A stretch of DNA of 64,000 nucleotides from Ehretia macrophylla (lineage: Eukaryota; Streptophyta; Magnoliopsida; Boraginales; Ehretiaceae). The translations under genes and the position numbers were made by a program. Below the pieces are notes generated by a model that saw only the letters and a program-made list of their open reading frames with translations, ran no database searches and was not told where the DNA came from. The stretch spans positions 26,505,853 through 26,569,852 of the forward strand of contig CM075773.1 in NCBI GenBank assembly GCA_037974665.1. The letters are read 5' to 3'. Below, in pieces: positions 49,701-61,000 of the stretch. Position 1 is the first letter of the stretch; each line of letters begins with the position of its first letter.

Positions 49701-50258
49701 ATGTTGCTTGTTATTGTATTGTATATGACCCCCGTTGTAATTTGGGGTCTAATTTTGGCTTGTATTGATCATAATTAGTTAGACACTCTTGTGGTCGTTT
49801 TTGCTATCGCTACTGTCTAGTATCTATCATAGGATTATGAAGTACCAGGTAAATGATTAAGTAAAATGAATCTATCCAATCTTAAGCATGTATTCATTAG
49901 TAGGCTAGGATCAACAGGTACTTTTGTAATAAGGATTAACAAACAAATGAGACATAGTATCATGCTAGGTTATTAAACAAACCAGACTTCGAGATAACTA
50001 GTAGGCGTTTCAATTGATGATAAATAGTAATCTTAGTTGAAAATAAATTTGAGATTGAAATTTTGGAGGCCTTTAGAAGATTAGGTCAAACTAAAGAGCC
50101 CAATTACAGCCGTTATGCTGCCGATTTTCCAGAGAATTTGTGGAGTTTAGGCTAAACGTTAAGTATTAAACCGTCATGAATGATTAAGTACGTGAAATGA
50201 CTTTAATGTTTAGATCACACCATAGTCTAACCTCTATAGGTCGGGTTGGGGCATGACA
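46701..50258 (+). mobile_element. Gypsy LTR without partner, inside a 5S gene (3558 bp)
   Basis: Plus-sense LTR from TGTGAGGCCCGACC to GGGGCATGACA, same subfamily as the LTRs of the element at 33935-45892 but in the opposite direction. No internal region adjoins it, so it is a solo LTR. Its flanks (GATCCGG and ATTAGTG) show no target duplication; three bases of the 5S gene (TGC) are missing at the joint. It includes U3 repeats (46701-46940), a CT-rich microsatellite (about 47385-47445) and the palindrome at 49087-49100. Confidence 0.92.
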
Positions 50259-50282
50259 ATTAGTGCTGGTATGATCGCACCC
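50259..50282 (-). pseudogene. 5S rRNA copy 37, RNA 5' part
   Basis: ATTAGTGCTGGTATGATCGC and four more bases are the start of the RNA, matching consensus exactly. They continue the gene broken at 46700. Confidence 0.93.
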
Positions 50283-50842
50283 ATCATATTGAGGCACAAA
50301 TCCTTTATGTGTTGACAGTTCATAGTCCCAGCCCAGAGATATGGCCCATTCAAAAGGCCCAATGGGCTTAACGATAACCCATCTGCTTCAACAACGCAGC
50401 ATCCTCATAAGACGTGATATCAACACATTGTAGGGCCCTGTAATATCCTGCGATTTCGGTTATCATCCTTTTAACAGCTCACGAAGTAGAATCCAGGACT
50501 GAAAAATAGAGCAAAAGAAGAAAAGTGGCCTGAAACTGATGAAAATGTTCGATTTTGGGCTCTGAAAACATCGCGGCCTAGTAGGTTTGCTTCACTCGAC
50601 GTAGAGCTCTCGGGGAGCTTTCCAACGGTATGTTGTGCGCCGCGTAACTCCTTACAGATGAAAAGTTATGGGCACCAGAGCGACGGAGACCTGTTCCAAA
50701 GCCCTACGCCCATAGTTTGCGGGCCCAGCCTCTACGTGAAGCGAAGTTGTCTTCCCCAAGGTACCGTCGGATTCGGTAATAGAAATGTTGTGGATAAAGT
50801 ATCTTGGCAACTCTAACTGGGGCAAAAAAAATTAAAAAGGGG

Positions 50843-50960
50843 GGGGGCAACACGAGGACTTCCCAGGGGGTCACCCATCCTAGTACAACTCTCACACAAG
50901 CATGCTTAACTTCGGAGTTCTGATGGGATCCGGTGCATTAGTGCTGGTATGATCACACTC
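50843..50960 (-). rRNA. 5S: 5S rRNA gene, copy 38
   Basis: Full length with about 7 differences, including CTCACACAAGCATGC in the A-box and loss of T in the GGTGC 3' end. Confidence 0.93.
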
Positions 50961-51519
50961 GTCATGTTAAGGGCACAAATCATTTATGTGTTGATGGTTC
51001 ACAGTCCCAACCCAGAGAGATGGCCCATTCAAAAGGCCCAATAGGCTTAACAACAACCCATCCGCTTTAACAATGCAGCATTCTCGTAAGACGTGATATC
51101 GACGCGTTGTAGGGCCCTCTAATGTCCCGCGAGTTAGGTTGTCATCCTTTTAACAGCTCACGACGTACGATTCGGGATGGAAAAACAGAGCAAAAGAAGA
51201 AACGTTACCCGAAACTAATGAAAACATTCAATTTTGGGTTCCAAAAACGGGCGCAGCCTAGCAGACTTGCTGCCCCCGTCATAGAGCTCTCAGAGAGCTT
51301 TCCAACCATATGCTGTGCACCACATAACTCTTACGGATCAAAAGTTATGGGCACCGGAGTGACAGAGACCTGGTCACAAGCCCTACGCCCTCGGTTTGAG
51401 AGCCCAACTTCTACGTGAAGCTAAGTTGTCTTGCCCGAGGTGCCGTGGGATTCGATAATAGAAATGTGGTGGATAAAGTATCTTGGCTACCCTAACTGGG
51501 GCAAAAAAAATTGAAAATG

Positions 51520-51637
51520 GGGTGCAACATGAGGACTTCCTAGGGGGCCACCCATCCTAGTACTACTCTCGCCCAAGCACGTTTATCTTCGGAGTTCTGA
51601 TGGGATCCAGTGCATTAGTGCTGGTATGATCGCACCC
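51520..51637 (-). rRNA. 5S: 5S rRNA gene, copy 39
   Basis: Full length with about 6 differences, including GGCCACCC in the C-box and GCACGTTTATC in the A-box. Confidence 0.94.
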
Positions 51638-51724
51638 GTCATGTTGAGGGCACAAATCCCTTATGTGTTGGCGGTTCACAGTCCCAGCCCAGGGAGATGG
51701 CCCATTCAAAAAGCGCAATGGGCT

Positions 51725-51870
51725 TAATGACAACCTATCTGCTTCAACAGCATAGCATCGTCGCAAGACGTGATATCGACGCATTGTAGGGCCCTGTCAT
51801 ATCCAGCGAGTTAGGCTGTCGTCCTTTTAACAACTCCCAACGTACGATCTGGGACCCTGAAAACGACAAC
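51725..51870 (-). repeat. Partial duplication of 5S spacer
   Basis: Spacer from ACGACAACCCAT to about GATCTGGGAC appears at about 51728-51855 and starts again at about 51861 (AACGACAACCCATCCGC), making this unit about 135 bp longer than normal. The two copies differ, so the duplication is not recent or came from exchange between unlike units. Confidence 0.8.
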
Positions 51871-52333
51871 CCATCCGCTTTAACAACGTAGTATCCACGT
51901 AAGACGTGATATCAATGCATTGTACGACCCAATAATATCCACGAGTTAGGTTGTCATCCTTTTAACAGGTCGCGACATACTATCCAGGACAGAAAAACAA
52001 ATCAAAAGAAGGAAAGTGGCCCGAAAGTGATAAAAACGTTCAATTTTGGGCTCTGAAAACAGGCGTAGCTGAGCAGGCTTACTGTCTCCATCGTAGAGCT
52101 CTCAGAGAGCTTTCCAACGGTCTACTGTGCATTGCGTAACTCCTTACGGATTAAAAGTTATAGGCACCGGAGCAACGGAGACCTGGTCACAAGCCCCATG
52201 CCCTCGGTTTGCGGGCCCAGCCTCTACGTTAAGCGAACTTGTCTTGCCTAAGGTGCCGTGGGATTCGATAATAGAAATGTGGCCGAAAAAGTATCTTGGC
52301 AACCCTAACCAGGGCCAAAAAAATTAAAAAGGG

Positions 52334-52451
52334 GGGTGTAACAAGAGGACTTCCCAGGGGGTCACCCATCCTAGTACTACTCTCGCCCAAGCACGCTTAA
52401 CTTCAGAGTTCTGATGGGATCCGGTGCATTAGTGCTGATATGATTGCACCC
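52334..52451 (-). rRNA. 5S: 5S rRNA gene, copy 40
   Basis: Full length with about 5 differences. The A-box and C-box match consensus, so it is one of the better copies. Confidence 0.95.
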
Positions 52452-53012
52452 GTCATGTTGAGGGTACAATTCATTTATGTGTTAACGATTCACAGTCCTA
52501 GCCTATAGAGATGGCCCATTCAAAAGGCCGAAAAGGCTTAACGACAACCCATCTGCTTCAACAACGCAGCATCCTCGCAAGATGTGATATCGACACGATG
52601 TAGGGCCTTGTAATATCCCAAGAGTTAGGTTGTCGTCCTTTTCACAGCTCACGACGTATGATCCAGGACGAAAAAATAGAGCAAAAGAAGAAAAGTGGCC
52701 CGAAACTAATGAAAATGATCAATTTTGCGCTCAGAAAACAGGCGCAGCCAAGTAGGCTTGTTGCCCCCGTCATAGAGCTCTCGAAGAGGTTTCCAATGGT
52801 ATGTTGTGCGTCGCGTAACTCCTTACGGATTAAAAGTTATGGGCACCGGAGCGACAGAGTCTTGGTCACGAGCCCTCCGCTCTTGGTTTGGGCGCCCAGC
52901 CTCTTCGTGAATCGAAGTTGTCTTGTCCAAGGTGTCTTGGATTTCGGTAATAGAAATGGGGTGGATAAAGTATCTTAGCAACCCTAGCCGGGGCAAAAAA
53001 AGTTGAAAAAGG

Positions 53013-53130
53013 GGGTGCAACAAGAGGACTTCCCAGGGGGTCATCCATCCTAGTACTACTCTCACCCAAGCACGCTTAACTTCAGAGTTCTTATTGGATC
53101 CGGTGCATTAGTATTGGTATGATCGCATTC
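53013..53130 (-). rRNA. 5S: 5S rRNA gene, copy 41
   Basis: Full length with about 11 differences, including GTCATCC in the C-box and GCATTC at the RNA start. Confidence 0.92.
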
Positions 53131-53508
53131 GTCATGTTGTGGGCACAAATCCTTTATGTGTTGACAGTTCACAGTCCCAGTCTAGAGAAATTGCCTATTC
53201 AAAAGGCCAAATAGGCTTAACGACAACCCATCTGTTTCAACAACTCAGCATCCTCGCAAAACGTGATATCGACACATTGTAGGGCCCTCTAATGTGCCGC
53301 GAGTTAGGTTGTCGTCCTTTTAACAGCTCACGACGTGCGATCCGGCATGGAAAAACAGAGCAAAAGAAGAAAAGTGGCCCGAAACTGATTAAAATATTCG
53401 ATTTTGGGGTGCAAAAACGGGCGCGGCCGAGCAGGCTTGATGCCTCCGTCGTAGAGTTCACGGAGAGCTTTCCAACGATATGCTTTGTGCCACGTAAGTC
53501 TTACGGAT

Positions 53509-53621
53509 CAACACAAGGAGTTCCCAGGGGGTCACCCATCCTAGTACTACTCTTGCCCAAGCACGCTTAACTTTGGAGTTTTGATGTGATCCGGTGCATT
53601 AGTGTTGGTATTATGGCACCC
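53509..53621 (-). pseudogene. 5S rRNA pseudogene, copy 42 (3' end and terminator lost)
   Basis: The gene joins spacer at GGATCAACAC: about 190 bp holding the last ~5 bases of the RNA, the terminator and adjoining spacer are missing. The body has about 8 further differences, including TATTATGGC near the RNA start. Without the T-run, transcription would run into spacer. Confidence 0.9.
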
Positions 53622-54183
53622 GTCATGTTGAGGGCACAAATCCTTTATGTGTTGACGGTTCACAGTCCCAACCCAGAGAGATGGCCCATTGAAAAGGCCC
53701 AATGGTCTTAATGACAACCCATCCGCTTCAACAACGTAGCATCCTAGTAAGACGTGATATTGACGTGTTGTAGGGCCCTGTAATATCCCGCGAGTTAGGT
53801 TGTCTTCCTTTTAACAACTCACAACGTACAATCCGGGATGAAAAAACAGAGCAAGAAAAGAAAAGTAGACCGAAATAGATGAAAACGTTCGATTTTGGGC
53901 TCCAAAAACTAGCTCAGCTAAGCTGGCTTTCTGCCCCCATCGTAGAGCTCTCAAAGATCTTTCCAACGGTATGATGTGTTCCGTGTAACTCTATACGGAT
54001 CAAACGTTATGTGCACTAAAGCGACGGAGACCTGGTCACAAGCCCAACACCATCGGTTTGCAGGCCCACCCTCTACGTGAAGGGAAGTTGTCTTGCCCAA
54101 GGTGCCGTGGGATTCAGTAATAGAAATGTGGTGGATAAAGCATCTTGGCAAGCCTAACCGGGGCAAAACAAAATTGAAAAGAG

Positions 54184-54300
54184 GGTTGCAACACGAGGAC
54201 TTCCTAGGGGTCACCCATCCTAGTACTACTCTCGCCCAAGCTCATTTATCTTCGCTGTTCTGATGGGATCCGGTGCATTAGTGCGAGTATAATCGCACCT
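54184..54300 (-). rRNA. 5S: 5S rRNA gene, copy 43
   Basis: One base short (TAGGGGTC for AGGGGGTC), with about 13 differences, several in the A-box (AGCTCATTTATC). Probably dead. Confidence 0.9.
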
Positions 54301-54860
54301 GTCATGTTGAGGGCAGAAATCCTTTATGTGTTAACGGTTCATAGTCCCAGCCTAGTGAGATGGCCCATTCAAAAGGCCCAATAAGCTTAACGACAACCCA
54401 TCCGCTTCAAAAAGCAGCATCCTCACAAGGCGTGATATCAACACGTTGTTAGGCCCTCTAATGTTCCACGAGTAATGTTGTCGTCCTTTTAATAGCTCAC
54501 GACGTACGATCCAGGACGAAAAAACATATCAAAAGAAGAAAAGTGGCCCGAAACTGATAAAAATGTTCGATTTTGGGCTCCGAAAAATGCATCGTCGGGC
54601 AGGCTGGGTGCCCCGGTCGTTGAGCTCTCGGAGAGCTTTCCAACGGGATGTTGTGCACTGCGGAACTCCTTAGGGATCAAAAATTATGGGCACCGGAGCG
54701 ACGGAGACCTGGTCACAAGCCTAACGCCCTCGGTTTGCGGGCCCAACCTCTACATGAAGTGAAGTTGTCTTGCCCAAGGTGCCGTGGGATTTGGTAATAG
54801 AAATGTGGTGGATAATGTATCTTGGCAACCCTAACTAGGGCAAAAAAAATTGAAAAGGGA

Positions 54861-54978
54861 TGGTGCAACACGAGGACTTCCCGGGGGGTCACCCATCCTA
54901 GTACCACTCTCGCCTAAGCACACTTAACTTCGGAGGTCTGATAGGATCCGATGCATTAGTACTAGTATGATCGAACCT
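54861..54978 (-). rRNA. 5S: 5S rRNA gene, copy 44
   Basis: Full length with about 12 differences, including AGCACACTTAAC, GGAGGTCTGATAGG and GATCGAACC. Confidence 0.91.
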
Positions 54979-55540
54979 GTCATGTTGAGGGCACAATTCT
55001 TTTATGTGTTGACGTTTTACAGTCCCAGGCTAGAGTAATGACCCATTCAAAAGGCCCAATCGGCTTAACGACAACACATCTGCTTCAACAACGCAGCATC
55101 CTTACAAGACGTGATATCGACGCATTGTAGGGCCCTCTAATGTCTCGCGAGGAAGGTTGTCATCCTTTCAATAGCTCATGATGTACGATCCGAGATGAAA
55201 AAACAAAGTAAAAGAAGAAAAGTCGCTCAAAACTGATGAAAATGTTCAATTTTGGGCTCCAAAAACAGGCACAGTCGAGCAGGCTTGCGGCCCCCATCGT
55301 AGAGCTCTCGGAGAGCTTTCCAATGGTTTACTGTGCATCGCGTAACTCCTTACGGATTAAAAGTTATGGGCACCTGAGCGACGAAGACCTGGTCACAAGC
55401 CCTACGCCCTCGGTTTACGGGTCCAGCCTCAACGTGAAGCGAAGTTGTCTTGCCTAAGGTGCCGTGGGATTCGGTAATAGAAATAAGGTATATAAAGTAT
55501 CTTGTCAACCCTAACCGGGGCAAAAAAAATTGAAAATGGG

Positions 55541-55658
55541 GGATGCAACATGAGGACTTCCCTGGGGGTCACCCATCCTAGTACTACTCTCGTCCAAGCA
55601 CGCTTAACTTCAGAGTTCTGATGGGATCCAGTGCATTAGTGCTGGTATGATCGCACCC
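55541..55658 (-). rRNA. 5S: 5S rRNA gene, copy 45
   Basis: Full length with about 6 differences. The C-box is intact; CTCGTCCAAG lies at the A-box edge. Confidence 0.94.
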
Positions 55659-56219
55659 GTCATGTTAATGGCACAAATCCTTTATGTGTTGACGGTTAAC
55701 AGTCCCAACCCAAAGAGATTGCCCATTCAAAAGGCCTAATGGGCTTAACGATAACCCATACGCTTCAACAACGCAGCATCCTCATAAGACGTGATATCAA
55801 CGCATTGTAGGGCCCTGTCATATCCCGTGAGTTAGGTTGTTGTCCTTTTAACAGCTCACAACGTACGATCCGTGACGGAAAAAGAGAGCAAAAGAAGAAA
55901 AGTGGCCCGAAACTGAAGAAAATGTTCAATTTTGGGATACAAAAACAGGCACAGCCTAGCAGGCTTGCTTCCCCCGTCGTAGAGCTCTCAGAGAGCTTTC
56001 CAATGGTATGTTGTGCGTCGCGTAACTCCTTGCGGATTAAAAGTTATGGGCACCGGAATGACGAAGACCTGGCCACAAGTCCTACGCCCACAGTTTGTGG
56101 GCCCAGCCTCTACGTGAAGCGAAGTTGTCTTGCCCAAGGTGTTTGGGATTCGGTAATAGAAAAGTGGTGGATTAAGTATCTTGGGAAACCTAACCGGGGC
56201 TAAAAAAATTGAAAATGAG

Positions 56220-56337
56220 GGAAGCAACACAAGGACTTCCCAAGGGGTCACCCATCCTAGTACTACTCTCACCCAAGCACACTTAACTTCGGAGTTCTGA
56301 TGGGATCCGGTGCATTAGTTCTGGTATGATCGCACCT
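56220..56337 (-). rRNA. 5S: 5S rRNA gene, copy 46
   Basis: Full length with about 8 differences, mostly G-to-A on the plus strand, including CTCACCC and GCACACTTAAC. Confidence 0.93.
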
Positions 56338-56887
56338 GTCATGTTATGGGCACAAATCCTTTATGTATTGACCGTTCACAGTCCCAGCCCAGAGAGATGG
56401 CCCATTCAGAAGGCCCAATGGGCTTAACGACAACCCATCCACTTTAACAATGCAGCATCCTAGCAAGACGTGATATTGACACGTTGTAATGTCCCACGAG
56501 TTAGGTTGTCGTCCTTTTAACAGTCATGACGTACGATCTAGTACGAAAAAACAGAGCAAAAGAAGAAAAGTGGCCCGAACCTAATGAAAGCGTTCAATTT
56601 TGGGCTCCAAAAATCAGCACAGCCGAGTCGGCTAGCTACCCCCGTTGTAGAGCTCTTGGAGAACTTTCTAACGGTATGTTGTGCGTCGCGTAACTCCTTA
56701 CAGATCAAAAGTTATGGGCGTCGGAGCGATGGAGACCTGGTCAGAAGGCCTACGCCCTCGGTTTGCAGGCCCAGCCTCTACGTTAAGCGAAGTTGTCTTG
56801 CCCAAGACGCCGTGGGATTCGGTAATTGAAATGTGGTGGATAAAGTATCATGGCAACCCTAACGGGGGCAAAAAAAATTGAAAATGG

Positions 56888-57005
56888 GGGTGCAACACGA
56901 GGACTTCCCAGGGGGTCACCCATCCTAGTACTACTCTCGTCCAAACACGCTTAACTTCGGAGTTCTGATGGGATACTATGTATTAGTGGTGGTATGATCG
57001 CACCA
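56888..57005 (-). rRNA. 5S: 5S rRNA gene, copy 47
   Basis: Full length with about 8 differences, clustered at GGGATACTATGTATTAG; the 3' half matches consensus. The unit to its left is about 11 bp short in the spacer near 56487. Confidence 0.93.
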
Positions 57006-57567
57006 GTCATATTGAGGGCACAAATCCCTTTTGTGTTGATGATTCACAGTCCCAGCCTAGAGAGATGGCTCATTCAAAAGGCTCGATGGGCTTAACGACA
57101 ACCCATCCGCTTCAACAACGTAGCATCCTCTCAAGACGTGATATCAATACATCATAGGCCCCACGAATATCCTGTGAGTTAGGTTGTCGTCCTTTTCACG
57201 GCTCACGACGTACGATCCGGGACAGAAAAAAAGCACAAAAAGTAGAAAAATGGCCTAAAACTGATAAAAACATTCGATTTTAGGCTCCCAAAATTGGTGT
57301 AACCCAGTAGGCTTGTTGCCCCCGTCGTAGAGCTCTCGGAGAGCTTTCCAACAGTATGCTTTGCGCCGTGTAACTCCTTACGGATCAAATGTTATGGGCA
57401 TCGGAGCGACAGAGACTTGGCCACCAGACCTACACCCTATGTTTGCGGGCCCAGCCTCTACGTAAAGCGAAGTTGTCTTGCCCAAGGTGCCGTGGGATTC
57501 GGTAATAGAAATGTGGTGGATAAAGTATCTTGGCAACCCAAACCCGGGCAAAAAAAATTGAAAATGG

Positions 57568-57685
57568 GGGTGCAACACGAGGGCTTCCCAGGGGGTTACC
57601 CATCCTAGTACTACTCTCGCCCAAGCACGCTTAACTTCGGAGTTCTGATAGGATCCGATGCATTAGTGCTGGTATGATCGCACCT
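57568..57685 (-). rRNA. 5S: 5S rRNA gene, copy 48
   Basis: Full length with about 5 differences. The A-box is intact. It is the last copy before the solo LTR at 58055. Confidence 0.95.
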
Positions 57686-58049
57686 GTCATGTTGAGGGCA
57701 CAATTCCCTTATATGTTGACGGTTCACAATCACTGCCTAGAGATATGACCCATTCAAAAGGCCCAATGGGCTGAACGACAATCCATCCGCTTCAACAACG
57801 CAGCATCCTTGCAAGACGTGATACTGACGAGTTGTAGGGCCCTCTAATGTCATGCGTGTTAGGTTGTCATCCTTTTTACGGCTCACGACGTACCATCCAA
57901 GACGAAAAAAAAGAGCTAAAGAAGAAAAGTGGCACAAAACTAATGAAAACGTTCGATTTTGGTCTCCAAAAATCAGTGTAGCCGAGTAAGCTTGATGCCC
58001 CCATCGTAGAGCTCTCGAAGAGCTTTCCAACGGTATGCTGTGCGCCGCG

Positions 58050-58054
58050 TAACT
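58050..58054. repeat. Target site duplication TAACT, left copy
   Basis: TAACT here and at 62098-62102 flank the solo LTR exactly. The undisturbed spacer reads GCGTAACTCCTTACGG, with a single TAACT. Confidence 0.93.
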
Positions 58055-61000
58055 TGTTACGCCCCAACCCAGCCTATAAAGGTTAGACTAGGGTGTGATC
58101 TAAGCATTCAAGTCACGTCTTGTACTTAACCATTCATGAAGATTTAACACTTAACGTTTGGCCTAAACTCCAAAATTTTTCGGTAAACCGGCAGTATAAC
58201 GGTTGTAATTGGGCTCTTTGGTTTGGGCTAATTCTCTAAATGCCTCAATTATTCCAATCATTAATCCAATTCCCTTAAGGACTCCTAATTCACAACAACC
58301 GATTTGCCTACTAGTTTATCTTGAAAGTCTCGTTTGGTTAATAAGGCTAACATGCTAACTATGTCCCGTTTATTTGTCAATTTCCTCACATGCAAGTAAC
58401 TATTATCCTTTAGTTTGCAAATGAGTACCAAAGTGAAATTAGATAGAATTAACTTAGTTGATTATTCATCTAGTGGTTTGACTTCCTACGATAACTACTA
58501 ATTAAGAAAACGAAAGCAAACAACCAAATAAAAGTTCGTCCGGTTATAGATAGTACAATCCCAGAATTAGACCCAAATTACAACGGGGTCATTTATATCA
58601 CTAAACAACGAGCAACATAAAATAAATAGTCTTCAAGTGGCATAGTTCATAAATAGCGATAATCATGCAAAGCACACAAGACAGTCAATCACTCCAAGGA
58701 AACATCGTTAGGCACATCGTCCTTCGGTACCTGTACCTGTCCTTCTTCACCTGTGATGAAAAAGAGGGTGAGTCATTATGAACTCAGCGAGGGGGAACGA
58801 GAAATACGTTTTGAAACTCGTTTTCCGGTTCAATTTATGAAAACTCTTTTTGAGAACATGTCACGTGTTACAAATAATAAGGTACGCAATTATAAGAAAC
58901 AAATCGAGTAACGGATACAAAGTAAGGGACCAGAAATGCCAGTCTTTCCTCCCCGAGGTTCTCTAGGAACCAAGAGAGAGTACTTATACACATAGTAAAA
59001 AGGATACGGTGAGCATTTGCTCTCAATATCAATTTCGATTCATTTGGTACGGCCGACTTCAATAATCCACTTATCACTCCCAAATGGGTGTACTCCGGAT
59101 GTACCCCGAAACCTACGACCCAACTCTCCGAGGGTGAAATGCCAAGCGAGAGAGGGAATTGGACCATGGTAGTCATGGTAACACCGGCAAGTCCGATGCC
59201 GCCCGGCGTGCATGAAACACTACCATGCCACACTGAAAGGTTGCAACCTCATATACAATCCCCATTTATGTCATTTAACATTTCACATTAGGAGGTCAAC
59301 AAAGTAGGTTGCCTCCGAGCAAGTATATGATCACATTTTGACATATTGGCATATAAGGCATTGTAAGAACATATAATCATTTCATATATCCATTTGAAAG
59401 CAATTAAACTTTAACGGGCAGCCAAGTAATCATGTTCAAATAAACCATTGAATATCTTTTAACAATTCACATTAGGAGGACAACAAAGTAGGTTGCCTCC
59501 GAGCAATTTCAAGATCCCATATTGCCAAGTAAACGAACAAGGCATGCTTGACATGAAATTTCACTTTGTAGAACACATAGAGTCATATGAACATTAAACG
59601 GGCAGCCATGTAACACATGCAAGTCAAGCCATATAACTCATTTCGAAGTCCACGTAATCAAGTGATACGATTATTCAACATGCAACAACATCTACGTGGT
59701 GGTTTCGGATGCAAGAAAAGCCTATTTGTCAACATGCAATGATCAAAATTACATTTAAGCTTATAAGACATTTACGGGCAGCCCACTAAGCATATAATTT
59801 CCACACAATATCTAAATGATCAACACTTAGCAAGACTACCTAGTCATTAGGGTTTCCGTTTCATGCTTAACCATGTGATTAAACCCTAAGTCAACTCAAG
59901 TTCATTCACAAGTCATGTATCATTCAATTAAAACATCCTCAAGTACTCAAAAAAGTCCACACAACATCCCAACACCACAATTCCAAGCAATTAGCACCAC
60001 AAGAGGGGTTACAACAATTTTCCAAGCATATAGCTAAGTGAAACCTTTACTGCAATAGGCTGTTTTCCCACAATCAATAGGATAACCAAAAAATCTCCAA
60101 ATTCAGTGAATAAGATTTCAAATTAAATTTTAAGAAGTTAACTAAACTCAGAAACAAACCTTGCATCAATTGGAGTTCAGAATCATTAGTTATGGCCGAA
60201 ACAGTGAGGTAGCACAAAACTGTCCAGATTTGCACACTTTTCAGAAATTGACGTTTTTGAGGTCCTTAGAGTCATTTTTAACTTTGATCCATTTCTGACA
60301 AAATTGTCCATAACTGAAAACTCTAGTATCACACCAATTTTCATGCATTCTGGACAACATTTACTAAGTCAAACATGGTTCATTCGACAAGGTCAGTGCA
60401 TCTTCCAAAACCTGATTCATTTTCCCAGATTTCTAGATTTGGTCATATTTTAATGATTTGCCATTTGGAGGACCTTAGAGTCAAAATTAGCTTCGGCCTA
60501 TTTCTGGGAAAAATGTTCAAAACTGTCCAAACTAGTCACTTACCAATTTTAAAGCATTTTCAACATCATTTGATTAGCTAAACTTACCTCGAACAGACTG
60601 GTCAGAGAGCTGTCATCCACTTCGACTTCACCTAGCATCATTTTCAAGCCAAGATCTTGCCATGCATGGTTGTTTAAGCTTATGAACGACCATATAGCTC
60701 AAGTACAGAAGCAAATACACACATTTATGAGCATGCATGTGAAATTTCAAAGAGTTTTCAAAATCTTTTAACCCTCACCTTTGCAATCAACCAAAAGATG
60801 CACAAAAACCTTGTTGAGGCTCAAATTTCCTCCTCTTCTTGCTTAGCCGAGTTTCCAACTTGGTTTTCTCTATTTTTCCTAGCCTAGTAAGCAATCTCTT
60901 AGTACATGCATGTAGTTAGGACATGAAGAAAATAAATGGAAGCTTAGTAACTCACCTAGGTCGAAAATGAAGCTTTAATGCACATGCATGAGTGATTTTT

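Larger units (their letters stand above)
50259..58054 (-). repeat. 5S rDNA tandem array, block B2
   Basis: Continues from copy 37 to copy 48 with the same ~679-bp unit. Irregular units are 51520-52334 (814 bp, partial spacer duplication), 53130-53621 (491 bp between gene ends, deletion) and 56220-56888 (668 bp). The block stops at the LTR inserted at 58055. Confidence 0.97.
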
